Source: Actinomycetes bacterium
GTDB lineage: Bacteria > Actinomycetota > Actinomycetes > Mycobacteriales > Mycobacteriaceae
Reading direction: 5' to 3'
Length of the DNA stretch: 64,000 bases
NCBI GenBank assembly: GCA_023461275.1
Contig: JAEYMI010000019.1
Coordinates: forward strand, 62,001 to 126,000
Below the pieces are notes generated by a model. The model worked only from the letters and a program-made list of their open reading frames with translations. It was not told where the DNA came from and did no database searches. Shown here piece after piece: positions 16,101 through 25,075 of the stretch. The translations under genes were made by a program, and so were the position numbers. The first letter of the stretch is position 1. Every line of letters begins with the position of its first letter.

Positions 16101-18876
16101 CCCATGTCGGGTGGATGTCCAGTACACGCTGGCCGAGAATGGGGTGCACCGGGTTGTAGTGCAACTCCTCCACTGTTTCCGGCGTCTCGTTCCAGTACCG
16201 CTTGGCCTGCCACGGATACCGGGGCAGGGCGAGCATCCGGGCACCGGCGCTGGGGAAGAACGCCTCCCAATCAATCTGATGTCCGTGAGAGTGCAAGTCG
16301 CCGACGAGTTCCATCAGCGTCCGGCTGTCATCCTCCTTGCGCTTCTGACTTGCCAGGACCACGACGTCGATGCCACGGCCGGCCGCGATCTCGACAATCG
16401 CCGACGCCATCTGCGGGTGCGGACCGATTTCGACGAAGTGTGTGTACCCGTCGTCGAGCATGCGCCGGACCGCCGACTCGAAGAGAACCGTCCACCGGGT
16501 GTTCTGCCACCAGTAGGCACCGTTCGCGGCCTCGGCCTCCAGCAGTTCGCCGGTAACCGTCGAATAGACGGGAATCTGTGCGGGGGAGGGTGATAGGTCG
16601 CTCAGAGCGGTGAGCATGTCGTCGCGGAGCGTATCCATGTAGTGGCTGTGATATGGCACATCGACGGCGAGGAAACGATTGAAGATCTCGACCTCGGTCA
16701 GCTGGGCCGCGATGGCCCCGAGGATCTCGCGGTCACCGGATGCGACGACGGCAGAAGGCCCGTTGATGGCGGCGATCGAGACCCGCGAGCCCATCTCCTC
16801 CCGCGTCGTGGCGTCGATGGTTTGGAAGAGGGAGTCCGAGCTGAGCCCGATGGCCAGCATCCCGCCCATCCCCTTGACACTCTGCGCGGCCTCGCTGCGT
16901 CGGTAGATCACCTCGATGGCCTGCTCGAAAGTCAGGATGCCCGCGAGGTATTGGGCGGTCACCTCGCCGGCGCTGTGTCCGATGACCGCGTCGGGCGTCA
17001 CGCCGAACTCGCGAAGCTGCTCGGCCAGAGCGACCTGGACAGCGAAGTTGGCCGACTGCGCCACATTGGGTTCGGCCATCCGCGACTGCGACTCGTCGGC
17101 TCGGAGTTCTTCGAGCAGCGACCAACCCATGTACGGCTTCAACGCGCGGTCGGCGCGCTCGATGCTCGCGGTGAAGGTGGGGTACACGTCGAGCAGCCCG
17201 CGGCACATCTTCCACCACTGCGCACCCATACCGGTGCAGACGAACGCCAATTTCGTTGTGCCCGAACGCGATCTGCCCGCGATCACCGGCTTCTTGCCGG
17301 TGGTGCCGTCCGCGATGGCCGTGAGCTGACGCTGCGCATCGTCGATGCCGTCGACGATCAGGGCGCGCCGATGGCTCAGGTGCGATCGCCGTTGGCTGAG
17401 TGTGTAGCCCAGGTCGTTCAGGGTGACATCGGGGTTGCTCTGGAGGTAGTCGGCCAGCTGGCCGGCGGTTTCGGCCACCGCATCGTCGGCGCGCGCCGAA
17501 ATCGGAAGCACCGCCAGCGGGAACGACGACCCGCCGGTTTCGGCCTCGACGACGTCGCGTTCGGGTGGTTGGGCCAGCACGATGTGTGCGTTGGTGCCGC
17601 CGAAGCCGAACGAGTTGATCCCGGCCATTCGATTGTTGTCTTCGCTGGGCCATTCCCTTCCGGCAGAAGGGATATCGATGTTGAGCTCATCCAGCGAGAT
17701 CTGCTCATTGGGTGCATCAAGGTGCAGGTTGGGCGGGATGAACGCCTTCTCGACGACGAGCGCGGCCTTGATCAGTCCGGCGACACCGGCGCCCGCCTCG
17801 AGGTGGCCGATGTTGGTCTTCACCGAACCGACCAGCAGCGGTCGGCTGCGCGGCTTGTCGCCGGCCAGGGCCTTGGCCAGTGCGCGCGCTTCGATGGGAT
17901 CGCCGACCGGGGTGCCGGTGCCGTGCGCCTCGACGTAACCGATGTCGGTCGGCTCGACCCCCGCGCTGCCGATCGCTGCGACGATCGCAGCTTCCTGCGC
18001 ATCCTCATTGGGCACCGTGATGCCGTCGGTACGGCCGTCCTGTGACACACCGGTACCCAGGATCTGCGCGTAGATTCGATCGCCGTCGGCGAGCGCCCGC
18101 TCCAGGGGTTTGATGATCACCATCGCCCCTCCTTCGCCGCGCGCGTAGCCGTTCGCGGACTGGCTGAACGACTTGCATCGTCCGTCGGGGCTGAGGAATC
18201 CGCTCTTCGATTCCGCGACGAAGGTGTTGGGGCCGATGATGACGTTCACGCCACCGGCCAGCGCCACTTCGCATTCGTCGTTCCAGATACTTTGCGCGGC
18301 AAGGTGTACCGAGACCAGCGAACTGGAGCATGCGGTGTCCACGGTCATGCTCGGGCCGCGCAAATCGAAGGTGTAGGAGATGCGATTGGACAGCATCGTC
18401 ATCATCATTCCGGTCGCGGAATGCGGCTTGAATCGGTACCGGCTGCTCCGCCCGTGGTTCTGCAGAAGCTGGTAATCGGTGGTGAATCCGCCGATGAAGA
18501 CTCCCACCGACTTTCCCGCCATATCCTCGGCGAGAATCCCCCCGTCCTCGAACGCTTCCCAGGTGGCGCGCAGCAGAAGGCGCTGTTGCGGATCGATCGA
18601 ATGCGCCTCACGGGGCGAGATGCCGAAGAACTGGGGATCGAACAGATCCACACCGTCGAGGAAACCACCGCGCTCGGTGATCATCTTGCCGTTCTTGGCC
18701 GGGTCCGGATCGAAGTATTTCGGTGAGTTCCAGCGTGTTTCGGGAACGACGCTGGTGGCGTCGACCCCTCCGCACATCACATCCCAGAATCCCTCCGGAG
18801 TGTCGGCCCCGCCCGGGAACCGGCACCCGATGCCGACGATGGCCAGGGGCGCTCTAGCAGCTCGTTCAGATGGCAT
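13183..18876 (-). CDS. Single-module type I polyketide synthase KS-AT-DH-KR-ACP
   Basis: A 1897-aa synthase. The ketosynthase (10-440) has Cys183 (DTACSSS), His318 (EAHGTG) and His358 (NIGHLEAG). The acyltransferase (545-860) has GHSAGE with Ser635, and YHSH (742-745) where HAFH or YASH normally report malonyl or methylmalonyl choice. The dehydratase (905-1190) keeps its HxxxGxxxxP motif (His940) and Asp1105 (DGALQ). After a structural subdomain, the ketoreductase (1440-1640) has TGGLGALG and Tyr1608/Asn1612. The carrier protein has Ser1769 (LGLDSM). There is no enoylreductase, methyltransferase or thioesterase domain. ATG 18876, with GGAG 8 nt upstream, overlaps the thioesterase gene by 11 nt. 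The layout resembles iterative partially reducing synthases and predicts a polyene-like or aromatic chain. It differs from enediyne synthases, in which the carrier protein precedes KR and DH. Confidence 0.92.
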   Translation of the reverse strand: MPSERAARAPLAIVGIGCRFPGGADTPEGFWDVMCGGVDATSVVPETRWNSPKYFDPDPAKNGKMITERGGFLDGVDLFDPQFFGISPREAHSIDPQQRLLLRATWEAFEDGGILAEDMAGKSVGVFIGGFTTDYQLLQNHGRSSRYRFKPHSATGMMMTMLSNRISYTFDLRGPSMTVDTACSSSLVSVHLAAQSIWNDECEVALAGGVNVIIGPNTFVAESKSGFLSPDGRCKSFSQSANGYARGEGGAMVIIKPLERALADGDRIYAQILGTGVSQDGRTDGITVPNEDAQEAAIVAAIGSAGVEPTDIGYVEAHGTGTPVGDPIEARALAKALAGDKPRSRPLLVGSVKTNIGHLEAGAGVAGLIKAALVVEKAFIPPNLHLDAPNEQISLDELNIDIPSAGREWPSEDNNRMAGINSFGFGGTNAHIVLAQPPERDVVEAETGGSSFPLAVLPISARADDAVAETAGQLADYLQSNPDVTLNDLGYTLSQRRSHLSHRRALIVDGIDDAQRQLTAIADGTTGKKPVIAGRSRSGTTKLAFVCTGMGAQWWKMCRGLLDVYPTFTASIERADRALKPYMGWSLLEELRADESQSRMAEPNVAQSANFAVQVALAEQLREFGVTPDAVIGHSAGEVTAQYLAGILTFEQAIEVIYRRSEAAQSVKGMGGMLAIGLSSDSLFQTIDATTREEMGSRVSIAAINGPSAVVASGDREILGAIAAQLTEVEIFNRFLAVDVPYHSHYMDTLRDDMLTALSDLSPSPAQIPVYSTVTGELLEAEAANGAYWWQNTRWTVLFESAVRRMLDDGYTHFVEIGPHPQMASAIVEIAAGRGIDVVVLASQKRKEDDSRTLMELVGDLHSHGHQIDWEAFFPSAGARMLALPRYPWQAKRYWNETPETVEELHYNPVHPILGQRVLDIHPTWEAELSVATLGFLADHKVQGGTLLPGAAFIEMAVAAGTEVFGSSDFCVENLALRHAVILDQTCDPTIRTTLNPATGVLEFAVMKATAAGDLSWTIAATAELSTTRPGSPTRAAHNLDEASTVVEFDEFYERSRLFGFEYGTAFQSVHRVTAGNRWAVGELVVPEPVDAELSEYRFHPALIDGALQTLMAVPVSGGDLATETFLPSRIRRATVHGAPQQTMIVDVRTVSVSKSEIESDIIISSPTGEPLVSLEGFTVTSLRSSASLSPEHVDKGLLNVSWIAGGEPDESKSIAAKDLSWLVLADSADSSVGMAVAQRLRESGQRVRTAVHRAVDQLVEADGVYQINPAAPQQFVDLIDAHVAGEGDLAGIVNCWPLDIPDASSASHSAEDDLDVNEGQRVGVLAALHLVKAMARHETVSPLLYMVTANAQPAPGTDRLAVDQAPMWGLGRVIGHQELTEKWGGLMDIDDRDDPTHTAELLCRHILTEDAEDQMAIRGGETFVPRLLPMDDPNRALPTKLTPDATYAVTGGLGALGRVVAEYLAQRGARDIALFSRTEFPPRSRWASIAVDDPQYAVVDAIRKIERLGARITTASVDITDVDQIQQWARDHAEAGGRPVRGVIHAAGVVRDQLLVDMDEAAFASVLAPKIDGARALSSVFHADELEFFVMFGSASSVIASPGQGNYAAANAFLDAFAWQLRAQGLPALTIGWGPWSVGMVEDLDLEKMFEVRGVELITPAAGGQILDRVLNQEAPTVVAISVDWARLRNMGLAGSLPEIFSELGKSDGLGDDEGAGFSLAELLQNTPEDDHPGVVAGYVTQIVAGVFDLPSDDVGGDRTLNDLGLDSMMAIELKSRIAAVMSVDVPVLELLKGVTVSGLVERILADLKVDKTESMPVYVEDRPDTVVDDSDVDRLIEQLSEADLLELLADLEMADPSPQGGLELSVETVSVEAVVGPAGDGSGRERPAADLEESI

Positions 18877-19693
18877 TTTCTTCTCCGACTGTTGCCTTGA
18901 GTTCGTGCTTGACTGCGGTGAGGAGCTCGTCCCGTGACACATTGACGAACAGGTGGGGACCAGTGATCGTGAGATATGTTGCGCCCCTTGACGTGTGCCG
19001 ATCCCATTCGCTCAGCGCCGACGGGAGAACGCGGACGTCGTCGCTGCCCCCGTAGACCGCGAACGGGATGTCCAACGGCTCGTCATCGACGAACTCGTAG
19101 GTTTCGCACAGTTCCAGATCAGCCCGCAGCGTCGGCAGAAGCGCGGCCATGATCTGCGGGTTGGCCAGGGTCGCCGCCGGGACGCCTTCCCTGCGCAACA
19201 CCGCCTGTAGTACGTCGTCTGGCCAGCCGTGAATGGGCCTTCGGTCGCTCTCGAGGTGCGGCGCACGGAAAGCCGACAAGAGCAGCTTCCTCGGCGTGGC
19301 CATTCCCCTCCGACGCAGTTCCCGGGTGAACTCGAAGGCCACCAGTGCCCCCATGCTGTGCCCGAAGAAGACCGTTTCGGAGGTGACCTGCGGTCCGACG
19401 TGCTCGACGAGGTCAGCGATCAACGGTGCCAACCGGGTGTACGCGGGCTCGTCGATACGACCATCGCGGCCGGGGAGAACGATCGGACGCACGTTGGCGG
19501 GGAGGTCGTCTTCCCACCCGCGAAACGTCCCCGTGCTGCCGCCGGCATAGGTGAAGCACATCATCGGCGGACCCGCCGCCGGATTGTTTCGCCCGCCTAT
19601 CCAGCGATTGTGCACCTTGCGGAACAAGGTCAGCAGCTCTGTTCGCTTGTCCCCGTTCCGCGGGACCGGATCGATCCGCTCGTCAGCCGTCAT
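18866..19693 (-). CDS. Stand-alone type II thioesterase (alpha/beta hydrolase)
   Basis: A 275-aa thioesterase of the GrsT/RifR type that acts on carrier-protein-bound chains. It has the CFTYAGGSTGTFRGW oxyanion region, the nucleophile motif GHSMG (ETVFFGHSMGALVAFEF), a later acidic residue (YGGSDDV) and the catalytic His in GPHLFV. The ATG at 19693 is chosen for its strong GAGGAGGGG. An upstream in-frame TTG at 19708 is part of that ribosome site. It precedes and overlaps the synthase gene, so the two are translationally coupled. Since the synthase lacks a release domain, this enzyme either releases the product or edits stalled chains. Confidence 0.9.
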   Translation of the reverse strand: MTADERIDPVPRNGDKRTELLTLFRKVHNRWIGGRNNPAAGPPMMCFTYAGGSTGTFRGWEDDLPANVRPIVLPGRDGRIDEPAYTRLAPLIADLVEHVGPQVTSETVFFGHSMGALVAFEFTRELRRRGMATPRKLLLSAFRAPHLESDRRPIHGWPDDVLQAVLRREGVPAATLANPQIMAALLPTLRADLELCETYEFVDDEPLDIPFAVYGGSDDVRVLPSALSEWDRHTSRGATYLTITGPHLFVNVSRDELLTAVKHELKATVGEENAI

Positions 19694-19747
19694 TGGGCCC
19701 CTCCTCAACCCGAAGCGGCGATGACATCGCGCTCATCCCAAGGGGTT

Positions 19748-21469
19748 TCACGCCGGTACCATCGTCTGCGGGCCACCGAAAGTGATCCAGGCGCCGTCGA
19801 TCGGCTCCGGGTAGGCACCCACGCGGTACTTGTTGATCAGGTCCGCGAGTTGCTTGTCCGCCCGCCACCGCGTCAGCTGTGCGGTCACTGCAGGATCATC
19901 AGAAACCTTGAGTTTGTCCATCACGGTGGCACCCAACTGGCCGGCGCACTGTTCGAGGAGAACGACGTTTTTCGTCAGCTGCGCCTCGAACTCCTCGTCG
20001 GTGAGAGGAATGCCCATCTGCTCATGCAGCTCCACGAAGAACCCGAAGAACAGATAGGGATCGGCGAAGTGGTCGGCCACCTCGGGGTTGTCGATGGCCG
20101 ACCACTCCAGAAAGAACTGCTCGACTCTGGCGTGCAGTGCCCGGATCTGGACCAGCGAGGTGAGAATCGGCGGACTCTGGAACATGCGGCCCACCTGATT
20201 GTGGAAATACATGGTGCCCGGTACCGCCCAGTAGATCATGGTGTCCCACAACACCTTTGCAACCATCACCTGGGCGTTGCCCATGACCGCGAACTGGTCC
20301 TGGTAGATCAGCAGCCACATATCGGCGACCAGCAGGTACACCTGGTCGTGGACGTCGGCGAGCATTCTGACGTCCTCGCCCGCGTGGGCTCGGCTGATGA
20401 GATCGCTGATCAGACCGTTGCTGATCGCCATGAGGTCACCACCCGACGAGTACAGCGGATCGATGGCGACCCCCGCCTCACCGGTCAGACACCAACGGTC
20501 GCCGGAGAATACGTGCTGGGCGCCGTAGGAGTAGTCCTTCATCGCCCGGAAGTCCTGGAGCTTCTCGCGGTTGGCAACGATGTGCGCAGCCAGCTGCGGT
20601 TCGTGAGCCTGCAGGAATGCGACGGTTTTCTCGAACGTACTGATGGAGCTGAACGGGTGGATGTTCTCGTCGGCCACCACGCCGATGCTTGTCGAGCCCG
20701 AGGCGAGCGGAATCAGCCACACCCAATACCCATGGCCCATCAGGTGATTGGTCGACAGCCGACGCTTGCCGCACGGTACCCGGTCACGCCACTGCGCATC
20801 GTCGGTCCAGCTGTCGACGTCGACTGGGCCCTCAATCCTGAACCAACTCGAATTGGCCTTGTGCGGAAGCGATTTCTGCAGCCCCAGTTGGCGTTTCAGA
20901 ATCGACGCGCGGCCACTGGCGTCAACCACCCAACGCGACGACAACGTGCGCCGCTCACCGCCCTCGTCGATGGTGATCACGTGCGGATCGTCGCCGGCGC
21001 CGAGCGCGACGTCCAGGACACGTGCGCCAGTCACGAAAGTCGCGCCGGCCGACTGGATTCGGTTCCCCAGTTCGTTCTCGATTCGACCACGGTCGATCTG
21101 GTAGGTGGGTATGGGCGCCTCGCCCGTCTGGCCGTACTCGACACGCTTGGTGATGTCTTCGTTGTCGTCGTGAGAGAAGAACATGCGCAAGCCGAACTTC
21201 CGCAGTTGAGCGTTCTCGAGGTGATCTTCGAGTCCGAGGACGTCCCGCAGATAGTGCGCCTGGATCTCGACCGTCGACTCACCCACCTTGTGGGTCGCCT
21301 CGGTGACCGGGTGCAAGCTCTTCTCCACCACCGTCACCGACAATCCCGGAACCTTCTGGCGCAGCTCAAGAGCCAAGGTGAGTCCGCATATCCCACCGCC
21401 GAGGATGGCGACGTCGACTGAATCAGTGTGCCCGGCGATCTCGGGATCAATTGCCGCAGGTGAGTCCAT
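19748..21469 (-). CDS. Flavin-dependent halogenase-like protein A
   Basis: A 573-aa FAD protein. The dinucleotide motif GGGICG lies at residues 24-29. A THKVGEST segment follows at 59-66, the halogenase signature WVWLIP at 249-254 (WxWxIP) and DPLYSSG at 337-343, the equivalent of the FxxPxxSxG halogenase motif. About 200 C-terminal residues are helical. Known members of the fold use reduced flavin and chloride to make hypochlorous acid that chlorinates an aromatic or activated carbon. It has AAGGAG before the ATG at 21469. It lies 54 bp upstream of the thioesterase and 42 bp downstream of a close paralogue. Because the family also contains monooxygenases, halogenation is a prediction. Confidence 0.8.
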   Translation of the reverse strand: MDSPAAIDPEIAGHTDSVDVAILGGGICGLTLALELRQKVPGLSVTVVEKSLHPVTEATHKVGESTVEIQAHYLRDVLGLEDHLENAQLRKFGLRMFFSHDDNEDITKRVEYGQTGEAPIPTYQIDRGRIENELGNRIQSAGATFVTGARVLDVALGAGDDPHVITIDEGGERRTLSSRWVVDASGRASILKRQLGLQKSLPHKANSSWFRIEGPVDVDSWTDDAQWRDRVPCGKRRLSTNHLMGHGYWVWLIPLASGSTSIGVVADENIHPFSSISTFEKTVAFLQAHEPQLAAHIVANREKLQDFRAMKDYSYGAQHVFSGDRWCLTGEAGVAIDPLYSSGGDLMAISNGLISDLISRAHAGEDVRMLADVHDQVYLLVADMWLLIYQDQFAVMGNAQVMVAKVLWDTMIYWAVPGTMYFHNQVGRMFQSPPILTSLVQIRALHARVEQFFLEWSAIDNPEVADHFADPYLFFGFFVELHEQMGIPLTDEEFEAQLTKNVVLLEQCAGQLGATVMDKLKVSDDPAVTAQLTRWRADKQLADLINKYRVGAYPEPIDGAWITFGGPQTMVPA

Positions 21470-21511
21470 GATGGTGATCTCCTTGGTTGCGCGGAAATCC
21501 GCGGTGTGGGG

Positions 21512-23299
21512 TTAGGCGGAAGTTTGTAGTGGGGCAGTGTGTAACGGGGCCGAAGCGATGATCCAACCATCGCTCACCGGGTTGACGCTCTGCTCGCGGC
21601 GATAGATCGCCCGCACCTCTCGCAACAGTGAATCCTGTTGCCAGGACTGCACTTGTCGCATGACCAGGTCGTCGGAGAATCTGTTGCAGTTCTCGGCGAT
21701 CACCATCTCCACGAGCTGGCCGGCGAGCTGACTGAGCAACTCGTTGTTGGCGTCGAATTGAGCGGTGACATCCGAGATCTCGTCGATCATCGTCGAGTGC
21801 AACACCTGCATGAAGTTCAACGACGAGTAGGCGTCGATGAACTGCGCCTCCGGCCGGCCGTCGTCGATGGCCGCCCATTCTCGGAAGAACTGTTGGATTC
21901 GGTTGCTCAGGCCCACCAGCCGTTCCAGGCCGGGCACGATCGACGGGTCGTCGGCGACAGTGGTGAATCGATCGTTGACGTAGAGAAAACCCAGGAATCC
22001 CCAGTAAAGCGCCACGTCCCAGACGATCTTGGCGGTCATCACCTTGGGTGCGGCCATCAATGGGTACTGGTCCTGATAGATCCCCATCCACATCTCGGTG
22101 AGGGTCCGGAACAACGTGTTGGCGGTCTGGGACCGACCGATCACGTTCTCGCCGTTCAGGTCTCGGATGATCATGTCGGTGATCAGCCCGTTTCCGATGG
22201 CGATCAGGTCCAGTCCCGACGAGTAGAGCGGATCGAGGAAGACGGCGGACTCGCCGGTCAGACACCAGCGTTTCTGGCCGTCGAAGAACTTGGCAGCTCC
22301 ATGGCTGTAGTTCTTCATCACCCGAAAGTCCTGGATTTTGTCCTCGACCTCGGCCAGCGCATCGGCACATTGCGGCTCGTGTTCGCGCAACCACGCCATC
22401 GCCTTGGCGCGGGTGTCGAACCCCGAGGCCGGCTGAAGGGCGGAATCGCCCACGATGCCGACGCTGGTCGAGCCCGAGGCCAAGCGGATGATCCACACCC
22501 AATACCCGTCGCCCATCAGGTGATTCGTCGACATCGCACGGTCGCCGTCGACGATCCTGGCGTGCCAATCGGGGTCCGAACTCCACTGCTTGATGTCGAG
22601 CTCGGCGGCGACGCGAAGCCACACGGCACTGCACTTGTGCTCACTGGGCTCACGCAGATCGAGCTGACGGGGCAGCGTCCGATTGCGCCCGGAGGAGTCC
22701 ACGATCCACGTGGCGGTCGTCGTGAACGTTCCGTCGTCGCCGTCGACCGTGAGCGAATGCCCGTGGCCGCCTGCACCGAATTCGACCGACCGCACTCTGC
22801 CGCAGGTGATCTCGATACCTTCGGCGACGCATCGCCTCGCCAGCTCGTTGGCCAGTCGCCCGCGGTCGATTTGGTATGTCTGGAACGGGATTCGCCGCGA
22901 ACTGCCGACCTCGATGCGCTGAGCGATGTCGGTGTTGGCGCCGTCGGTGAAGAACATGCGTAGACCCATTTTGGGCAGTTGTGCGGTCGCCAGGTGATCG
23001 CCCATACCCAACTTTTCCCGGAGATAGTGCGATGCGACCTCCACGGTCGACTCCCCGACCTTGTGGGTGGCTTCGGGTGCCGGACCGGTGTCGGTTTCGA
23101 AAACCACCACGCTAGTCGCCGGCCGTGCGAGGGAAATCTCCAACGCCAGCGTCAGGCCCGCCGCGCCACCACCTACGATCGCCACATCGTGATCGGGTCG
23201 TGGTGCGCGTGCCTGCGATAGGTGGTCAGCGATCCGAGCAGCGAGGGCCCTGCGCGCTTCCGGCGGCAGCCCAGACAATTCCGATTGCACGGTCACCAT
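21512..23299 (-). CDS. Flavin-dependent halogenase-like protein B (altered signature)
   Basis: A 595-aa paralogue of the neighbouring protein A. It shares THKVGESTVE, TYQIDRGR, STNHLMG, GYWVW and DPLYSSGLDL. The FAD motif GGGAAG is at residues 43-48. The halogenase signature reads WVWIIR (267-272): the final Pro of WxWxIP is Arg. An extra roughly 20-residue N-terminal segment precedes the flavin fold. AAGGAG lies just upstream of the ATG at 23299. Tandem duplication followed by divergence is the simplest explanation. It may be a second halogenase with another regiochemistry, a non-halogenating oxygenase, or a partner subunit. Confidence 0.78.
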   Translation of the reverse strand: MVTVQSELSGLPPEARRALAARIADHLSQARAPRPDHDVAIVGGGAAGLTLALEISLARPATSVVVFETDTGPAPEATHKVGESTVEVASHYLREKLGMGDHLATAQLPKMGLRMFFTDGANTDIAQRIEVGSSRRIPFQTYQIDRGRLANELARRCVAEGIEITCGRVRSVEFGAGGHGHSLTVDGDDGTFTTTATWIVDSSGRNRTLPRQLDLREPSEHKCSAVWLRVAAELDIKQWSSDPDWHARIVDGDRAMSTNHLMGDGYWVWIIRLASGSTSVGIVGDSALQPASGFDTRAKAMAWLREHEPQCADALAEVEDKIQDFRVMKNYSHGAAKFFDGQKRWCLTGESAVFLDPLYSSGLDLIAIGNGLITDMIIRDLNGENVIGRSQTANTLFRTLTEMWMGIYQDQYPLMAAPKVMTAKIVWDVALYWGFLGFLYVNDRFTTVADDPSIVPGLERLVGLSNRIQQFFREWAAIDDGRPEAQFIDAYSSLNFMQVLHSTMIDEISDVTAQFDANNELLSQLAGQLVEMVIAENCNRFSDDLVMRQVQSWQQDSLLREVRAIYRREQSVNPVSDGWIIASAPLHTAPLQTSA

Positions 23300-23342
23300 T
23301 CATCTCCTTCTATAGGTGCGAATTGCTCGAACGGGTATCCCG

Positions 23343-24350
23343 TCACGACGGCTGCTGATCGGCAGCTTGCGTGTTGTCGGCTGTCCACTGCCGCCTCAGT
23401 CCGGCCCGCCAGTTCTCGTACAGATCGGCGTCGGCGACGCTGCCCAGGCCGTTATCCCACCGCTCATCCGCGCTCGCGACGAGGGTTGTCGAATCGCACC
23501 CCCAAATGGCTTGGCACGCAAGGTCTGTGTGGGCAGATTGTTCCCCGCCGCGTACTCGTCCCACCGCTCCGACAACGACGCCGGCCGCGAGATGATCGGC
23601 GAATGCCCCCGCTTCGGAGATGAGATCCCGAACTCGCGCGAAGTCATCGACGCCGCCGGCGTATGCCAATCCCTCCCCGATGCCACCCCACAGATCGGGT
23701 TGACGTTCTGCCGGGAAGGCATTGATGGACTGGCTGAATCTGCCCGCATGTCCGCCGGTGCAGATCCACAGGCTTCGTCCGACACCTTGGTCGTACGCCC
23801 GCAAGCCGTACCCGGACAGATCGCGCGGTTGTTTACGTCGGGTGACCACCCGTTTCCAGTTCACCATTCCGTCGAAGAACCCGTAGCCATCGAGGACCAG
23901 CCAGCGATGCATCGGTTCCTGGGCATCGACAAACTTGTTGGTGTCACGCCGCACCAGGCGCAGCGGCATACCCGTTGCGAGATAACCGAATCCCATACCT
24001 GCGCCGATTTGAACCAGCAGTTCGTACCGCTCGCCGGACAACCGCAGGAACGAATCGAATCGGTTCTTGAACGGTAAGAATCCGTCGAGAAGTATCAAGC
24101 CCATGCCGGCACCTTCGTAGACAAAACCACGGTATTCCAAGGGCTCGTTGTCAATGGTTCGGCGCAGCTCATCCTGGTCACCGATATCGAGCGCCAGGTA
24201 CATTCCGTCGAAGAACTTCGACACCACGAATTGGTAGTGGTCCCAATCCGTGTCATCGTCTGGCAGTGAGCCGAAACGCTGTTTCGACAACTGTTTGAAT
24301 GAATCAAGCTTCAGATGTGTGAACGGCTTGACGAAGCTACTGATGCGCAT
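23343..24350 (-). CDS. DUF1702 family protein
   Basis: A 335-aa protein matching DUF1702 by its recurrent blocks: YRGFVYEGAGMGLILLDGF, HRWLVLDGYGFFDGM, AYDQGVGRSLWICTGG and DLWGGIGEGLAYAGG. The biochemical function is unknown. I recall members among accessory genes of enediyne and other polyketide clusters. The ATG at 24350 is chosen because AAGGAA lies 9 nt upstream; an overlapping GTG at 24359 abuts the ribosome site. The gene is noticeably less GC-rich than the flanking genome, which may point to transfer. It lies 43 bp upstream of halogenase-like B. Confidence 0.85.
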   Translation of the reverse strand: MRISSFVKPFTHLKLDSFKQLSKQRFGSLPDDDTDWDHYQFVVSKFFDGMYLALDIGDQDELRRTIDNEPLEYRGFVYEGAGMGLILLDGFLPFKNRFDSFLRLSGERYELLVQIGAGMGFGYLATGMPLRLVRRDTNKFVDAQEPMHRWLVLDGYGFFDGMVNWKRVVTRRKQPRDLSGYGLRAYDQGVGRSLWICTGGHAGRFSQSINAFPAERQPDLWGGIGEGLAYAGGVDDFARVRDLISEAGAFADHLAAGVVVGAVGRVRGGEQSAHTDLACQAIWGCDSTTLVASADERWDNGLGSVADADLYENWRAGLRRQWTADNTQAADQQPS

Positions 24351-24487
24351 TTCACGCACTTCCTTTTCGGTAAGGCAATCTGCCTTTTCGGTATTGCAAC
24401 GTGCAGCAAGAATCGCGCGGCGTCACTATCTACCGTCGATCCCGATCAGCGTGCGTTTCGAAAACCCCTTCGGTTTCCGAATCGGTG

Positions 24488-25075
24488 TTACGAATCCAAT
24501 GGATCCGGTGGAGTGGAAATAGTGCCAGAGGCAGGAATGAGAATCGGAGCCAGACGTTCGAACATGCTCGCCAGCGCCCCGAAGATCCACCCGCCCATGA
24601 CGGTGAAGGCACTCCTGACCGGTCCGCCACGTCGACGTGACACCCGTGGGGGCAGTGCTCGAAACACGGCCGCCACCGAGCGCAATGGGCGAATGTAGGT
24701 CTTGATTTCCGAAATCTGGCCCTGCTCATTGAAATTCACCAGGACAACCCCATCCACCGGCGTTCCGCGGACTCGGCCGGAGAAATGGAAACTACCGGAC
24801 GATTCACCGACCAGTGGTTCGCCCGAATCCCGCTCCTTCAAGATGTCAAACACATCGCGGTAGAGCGCGACGACTTCCTCCCTACCCTCAAAGCGAACCA
24901 GCGCCGCGAATGGAGATCGGCATATTACGTTGGGCGCCAACAGTTTTCCCATCGCAATAACATCGCCGAGCTGGTCTGCTCTGCGCAACGCCGCGATCCC
25001 TACCTCAACGGCAGACCTCGTCGAATTTGATGCTGAAACTGATACAGAATGTGAAACAGAATTAGAGACCGTCAT
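24488..25075 (-). CDS. SnoaL-like (NTF2 fold) protein with C-terminal hydrophobic segment
   Basis: A 195-aa protein. Residues about 20-135 form an NTF2/SnoaL-like domain (EVGIAALRRADQLGDVIAMGKLLAPNV, FEGREEVVALYRDVFDILKE, VNFNEQGQISEIKTYIRPL), a cone-shaped fold used in polyketide cyclases, isomerases and small hydrolases. After a basic linker (RVSRRRGGPVR) comes a hydrophobic stretch, MGGWIFGALASMFERLAPILI, that could anchor it to membrane or partner. The ATG at 25075 has GAGG 8 nt upstream; an upstream in-frame start at 25150 lacks one. It is the first gene of the leftward cluster and is a candidate for cyclising or shaping the polyketide. Confidence 0.78.
   Translation of the reverse strand: MTVSNSVSHSVSVSASNSTRSAVEVGIAALRRADQLGDVIAMGKLLAPNVICRSPFAALVRFEGREEVVALYRDVFDILKERDSGEPLVGESSGSFHFSGRVRGTPVDGVVLVNFNEQGQISEIKTYIRPLRSVAAVFRALPPRVSRRRGGPVRSAFTVMGGWIFGALASMFERLAPILIPASGTISTPPDPLDS

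Noticed and set aside
13183..18876. Enediyne-type polyketide synthase, suggested by the length near 1900 aa and the nearby DUF1702 gene
   Set aside because: The domain order is KS-AT-DH-KR-ACP; enediyne synthases have the carrier protein before KR-DH and a C-terminal phosphopantetheinyl transferase. No other enediyne cassette genes are present.
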